Shown here piece after piece: positions 7,487-8,641 of a stretch of 8,641 nucleotides of DNA. The first letter of the stretch is position 1. Every line of letters begins with the position of its first letter. Origin of the DNA: Anaerolineales bacterium. GTDB lineage: Bacteria > Chloroflexota > Anaerolineae > Anaerolineales > UBA6663. Location: positions 1 through 8,641 of the forward strand of contig JAEURM010000070.1 in NCBI GenBank assembly GCA_016789245.1, given 5' to 3'. The notes under the pieces are model-generated. The model was not told the origin of the DNA. It worked only from the letters and a program-made list of their open reading frames with translations, and searched no databases. Made by a program: the position numbers and the translations under genes.

Positions 7487-7620
7487 GCGGCCCGCCCCCT
7501 TCGATAAACTCAGAGCAGGCCCTTCGACTACGCGGCTTTTCTCGAAGCCGAGCAAGCATCCTGAGCGGAGGCCCGCCGCTTTTTGGGCGGGCCGCAGTCG
7601 AAGGAGCGCCGCTCCGCTCA
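7487..7620. repeat. Nested palindromic intergenic repeat (REP/MITE-like)
   Basis: Most of the 286-base gap between the cyclase and peptidase genes consists of interlocking inverted repeats. GCGGCCCGCCC (7487-7497) pairs with 7585-7595. CCTTCGACT (7521-7529) plus GCGG (7532-7535) pairs with CCGC and AGTCGAAGG (7592-7604). GGCCCGCC (7570-7577) pairs with GGCGGGCC (7586-7593) across an 8-base loop. TGAGCGGAG (7562-7570) pairs with CTCCGCTCA (7612-7620), and GGAGC-GCC-GCTCC spans 7603-7615. A CCTTCGA word also occurs twice in direct orientation (7498 and 7521). No reading frame here looks like protein. The CCTTCGACTxCG core resembles dispersed repeats I recall from environmental bacterial genomes, but copy number cannot be judged from one window. 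Confidence 0.6.
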
Positions 7621-7623
7621 CCT

Positions 7624-7660
7624 GTGCCCAGCGGGCACTGGCGCGGGCAGGGTGCCACCC
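7624..7660. repeat. Two small palindromes before the peptidase gene
   Basis: GTGCCC-AGC-GGGCAC (7624-7638) is a six-pair stem with a three-base loop. GGGTG-C-CACCC (7650-7660) is a second perfect dyad. They lie 30-66 bases before the peptidase ATG and adjoin the larger palindromic repeat. There is no T tract, so a terminator is unlikely; they may be leader structure or the flank of the repeat. Confidence 0.4.
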
Positions 7661-7689
7661 GTCAATCCATTAGGAAACTGCTCTAAACA

Positions 7690-8391
7690 ATGTCCCTTCC
7701 GCGCTTCATCCTCTTTTCCTTCCTTTCCCTGTGTGCCCTCCTCGCCCTGTGGTGGCTTGCGCCTACCCTTGCCACGCTCACCCGCTTGGGCCGCTTGCGC
7801 GAGTTTTTTGAAAACCAAAGTGAACGCGGCGCTTGGCTTGTACCAGCCGGTGCGCACTGTGGCAGTGCGCCGTTCCAGTGGCCCACCACCGGTTACCTCG
7901 GCTTTGGCTACGGAGATTCTTGGTCACTGGGCCACCGCCACACCGGCTTTGATATTTTTGCCGCCACCGGCCTCAACCAAACGCCCATCTACGCCGCTTA
8001 CCCGGGCTACCTCACCCGCCTGCCAGATTGGAAGAGCACCGTCATCATCCGCATCCCGCAAGACCCGCTGGAACCCACGCGGCAAATTTGGGCCTACTAC
8101 ACCCACATGGCTGGGCCGGGCGGTGATGCTTACATCAGCCCAGATTTTCCACCGGGCACCAGTGAAAAATTTGTGGAAGCCGGAACTTTGTTGGGCTATC
8201 AGGGCAACTTCTCTGGTGACCCGGCTAACCCAGTGGGCATTCACCTGCATTTCTCCATTGTGAAAGATGATGGCACGGGCAATTTTCTGAATGAAACACG
8301 CATGGAAAACACGCTAGACCCCTCGCCCTACTTTGGCATCAAAGCTGGCGTGTTTGATGATTGGAGTGAGCCGATAAATTGTGACGAGTAA
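7690..8391 (+). CDS. Membrane-anchored M23-family metallopeptidase
   Basis: This is a predicted zinc endopeptidase or amidase-like enzyme acting on peptidoglycan cross-links outside the membrane (233 residues). Residues about 5-29 form one hydrophobic N-terminal segment, a membrane anchor or uncleaved signal. The M23/LytM signature is complete: H84 and D88 in GHRHTGFD (zinc ligands), H139 in YYTHM, and H185/H187 in GIHLHFSI (H187 as third zinc ligand, H139 and H185 as catalytic histidines by analogy with LytM). About 20 residues (142-161) separate the YTHM motif from the following KFVEAGTLLGYQGNFSG segment. C57 and C231 lie at the two ends of the catalytic part and could form a disulfide. AGGAA (7672-7676) is 13 bases before the ATG, rather far, so the start is less certain than the function. 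The gene stands alone behind a palindromic spacer; a degenerate, non-hydrolytic M23 protein is unlikely with all ligands present. Confidence 0.88.
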   Translation: MSLPRFILFSFLSLCALLALWWLAPTLATLTRLGRLREFFENQSERGAWLVPAGAHCGSAPFQWPTTGYLGFGYGDSWSLGHRHTGFDIFAATGLNQTPIYAAYPGYLTRLPDWKSTVIIRIPQDPLEPTRQIWAYYTHMAGPGGDAYISPDFPPGTSEKFVEAGTLLGYQGNFSGDPANPVGIHLHFSIVKDDGTGNFLNETRMENTLDPSPYFGIKAGVFDDWSEPINCDE

Positions 8392-8415
8392 CGGATGGCG
8401 TTTTTTACTCGTCAC
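8381..8415 (+). terminator. Perfect 11-bp hairpin containing the peptidase stop codon
   Basis: GTGACGAGTAA (8381-8391), which ends in the TAA stop, pairs exactly with TTACTCGTCAC (8405-8415) across a 13-base loop. A run of six T (8401-8406) lies in the loop and right arm on the plus strand, not after the stem, so it is not a textbook plus-strand intrinsic terminator. It may protect the mRNA 3' end or act as an attenuator. Confidence 0.4.
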
Positions 8416-8501
8416 TCGCCACCCATCATCTGAAGTGATTGAGCACCAATTGAACAGCTTTTGGTCTGGAGCTAGCCATCCTTTTCTATTAGAGTCTAAA
8501 C

Positions 8502-8641
8502 ATGGCAACTTATCTGGAACGCATCCTCGCCCTTGACCCGGAACGTGACCATCTGGAGATTCTGCGGCTTTCTACGTGCTACGAGTTTCCGTTTGATACC
8601 AAACGCTCCTTAGAATTTGCGCTTTTCCGCACGTACGCCGT
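8502..8641 (+). CDS. Oxygenase MpaB-family protein (DUF2236), 5' fragment
   Basis: Forty-six codons are visible before the window ends, starting MATYLERILALDPERDHL. The words DPERDHLEILRL, CYEFPFDTKRSLEFALFRTYA resemble the N-terminus of oxygenase MpaB/latex-clearing-protein-like (DUF2236) proteins. In the family this domain binds a b-type haem, but the haem ligands lie beyond the window, so catalytic competence cannot be judged. The ATG at 8502 fits the family start. Only a weak AGAG (8491-8494) precedes it, and I found no convincing promoter in the 110-base gap after the peptidase gene. The assignment rests on recalled sequence resemblance over a short stretch. Confidence 0.65.
   Translation, partial: MATYLERILALDPERDHLEILRLSTCYEFPFDTKRSLEFALFRTYA

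Noticed and set aside
7177..7686. Plus-strand frame spanning the end of the cyclase gene and the spacer
   Set aside because: Its first part is out of frame with the TPR protein and the rest translates the palindromic repeat into low-complexity sequence.
7583..8263. Plus-strand frame of 226 codons overlapping the peptidase
   Set aside because: It is frame-shifted relative to the M23 gene, which has all catalytic motifs; the alternative product is Pro/Ser-rich with no recognisable domain.
8314..8508. Minus-strand frame of 64 codons between the peptidase and the oxygenase gene
   Set aside because: It overlaps the peptidase C-terminus and the hairpin, and its translation has no recognisable feature.

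Overview
The window looks like chromosomal DNA of a free-living bacterium, by eye moderately GC-rich. My best guess is the phylum Chloroflexota (Anaerolineae or a relative). The clues are a secreted protein ending in a FLPLV-type tail, a very large cyclase-ATPase-TPR signalling protein, and the start of an MpaB-family oxygenase gene. This assignment rests on recalled family habits, not on any marker gene. I see no rRNA, tRNA, CRISPR array, transposase or phage gene.

Left part (1-3268, minus strand): two tandem paralogous genes for large secreted proteins, read leftward. The first (986-3268) is complete: signal peptide, an N-terminal domain I do not recognise that carries an EF-hand-like loop, one CSPG/cadherin-like repeat, seven TolB/WD40-like propeller repeats, and a C-terminal FLPLVQK tail. 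The second (1-975) starts 10 bases after the stop of the first, with its ribosome binding site overlapping that stop codon. It repeats the same N-terminal layout and runs off the window just as its propeller begins.

Middle (3269-7403): a short divergent intergenic region contains a perfect TTGAC-C-GTCAA dyad and a plausible leftward promoter. A 1338-residue protein follows on the plus strand, with two class III cyclase domains, an AAA/STAND-type NTPase and a TPR region. This is the domain order of mammalian soluble adenylyl cyclase (sAC). The catalytic residues are split between the two cyclase domains as in sAC: metal-binding Asp in the first, Lys/Thr/Asn/Arg in the second. One composite active site is therefore predicted.

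Right part (7404-8641, plus strand): a 286-base spacer filled by a nested palindromic repeat, then a membrane-anchored M23-family metallopeptidase (7690-8391) with its full set of zinc and catalytic residues. A perfect 11-bp hairpin contains that gene's stop codon. Last comes the first 46 codons of a gene resembling MpaB/DUF2236 oxygenases.

The cyclase protein and the divergent secreted-protein genes share a promoter region, so co-regulation is possible but unproven. The peptidase and oxygenase genes have no evident functional link to the rest.
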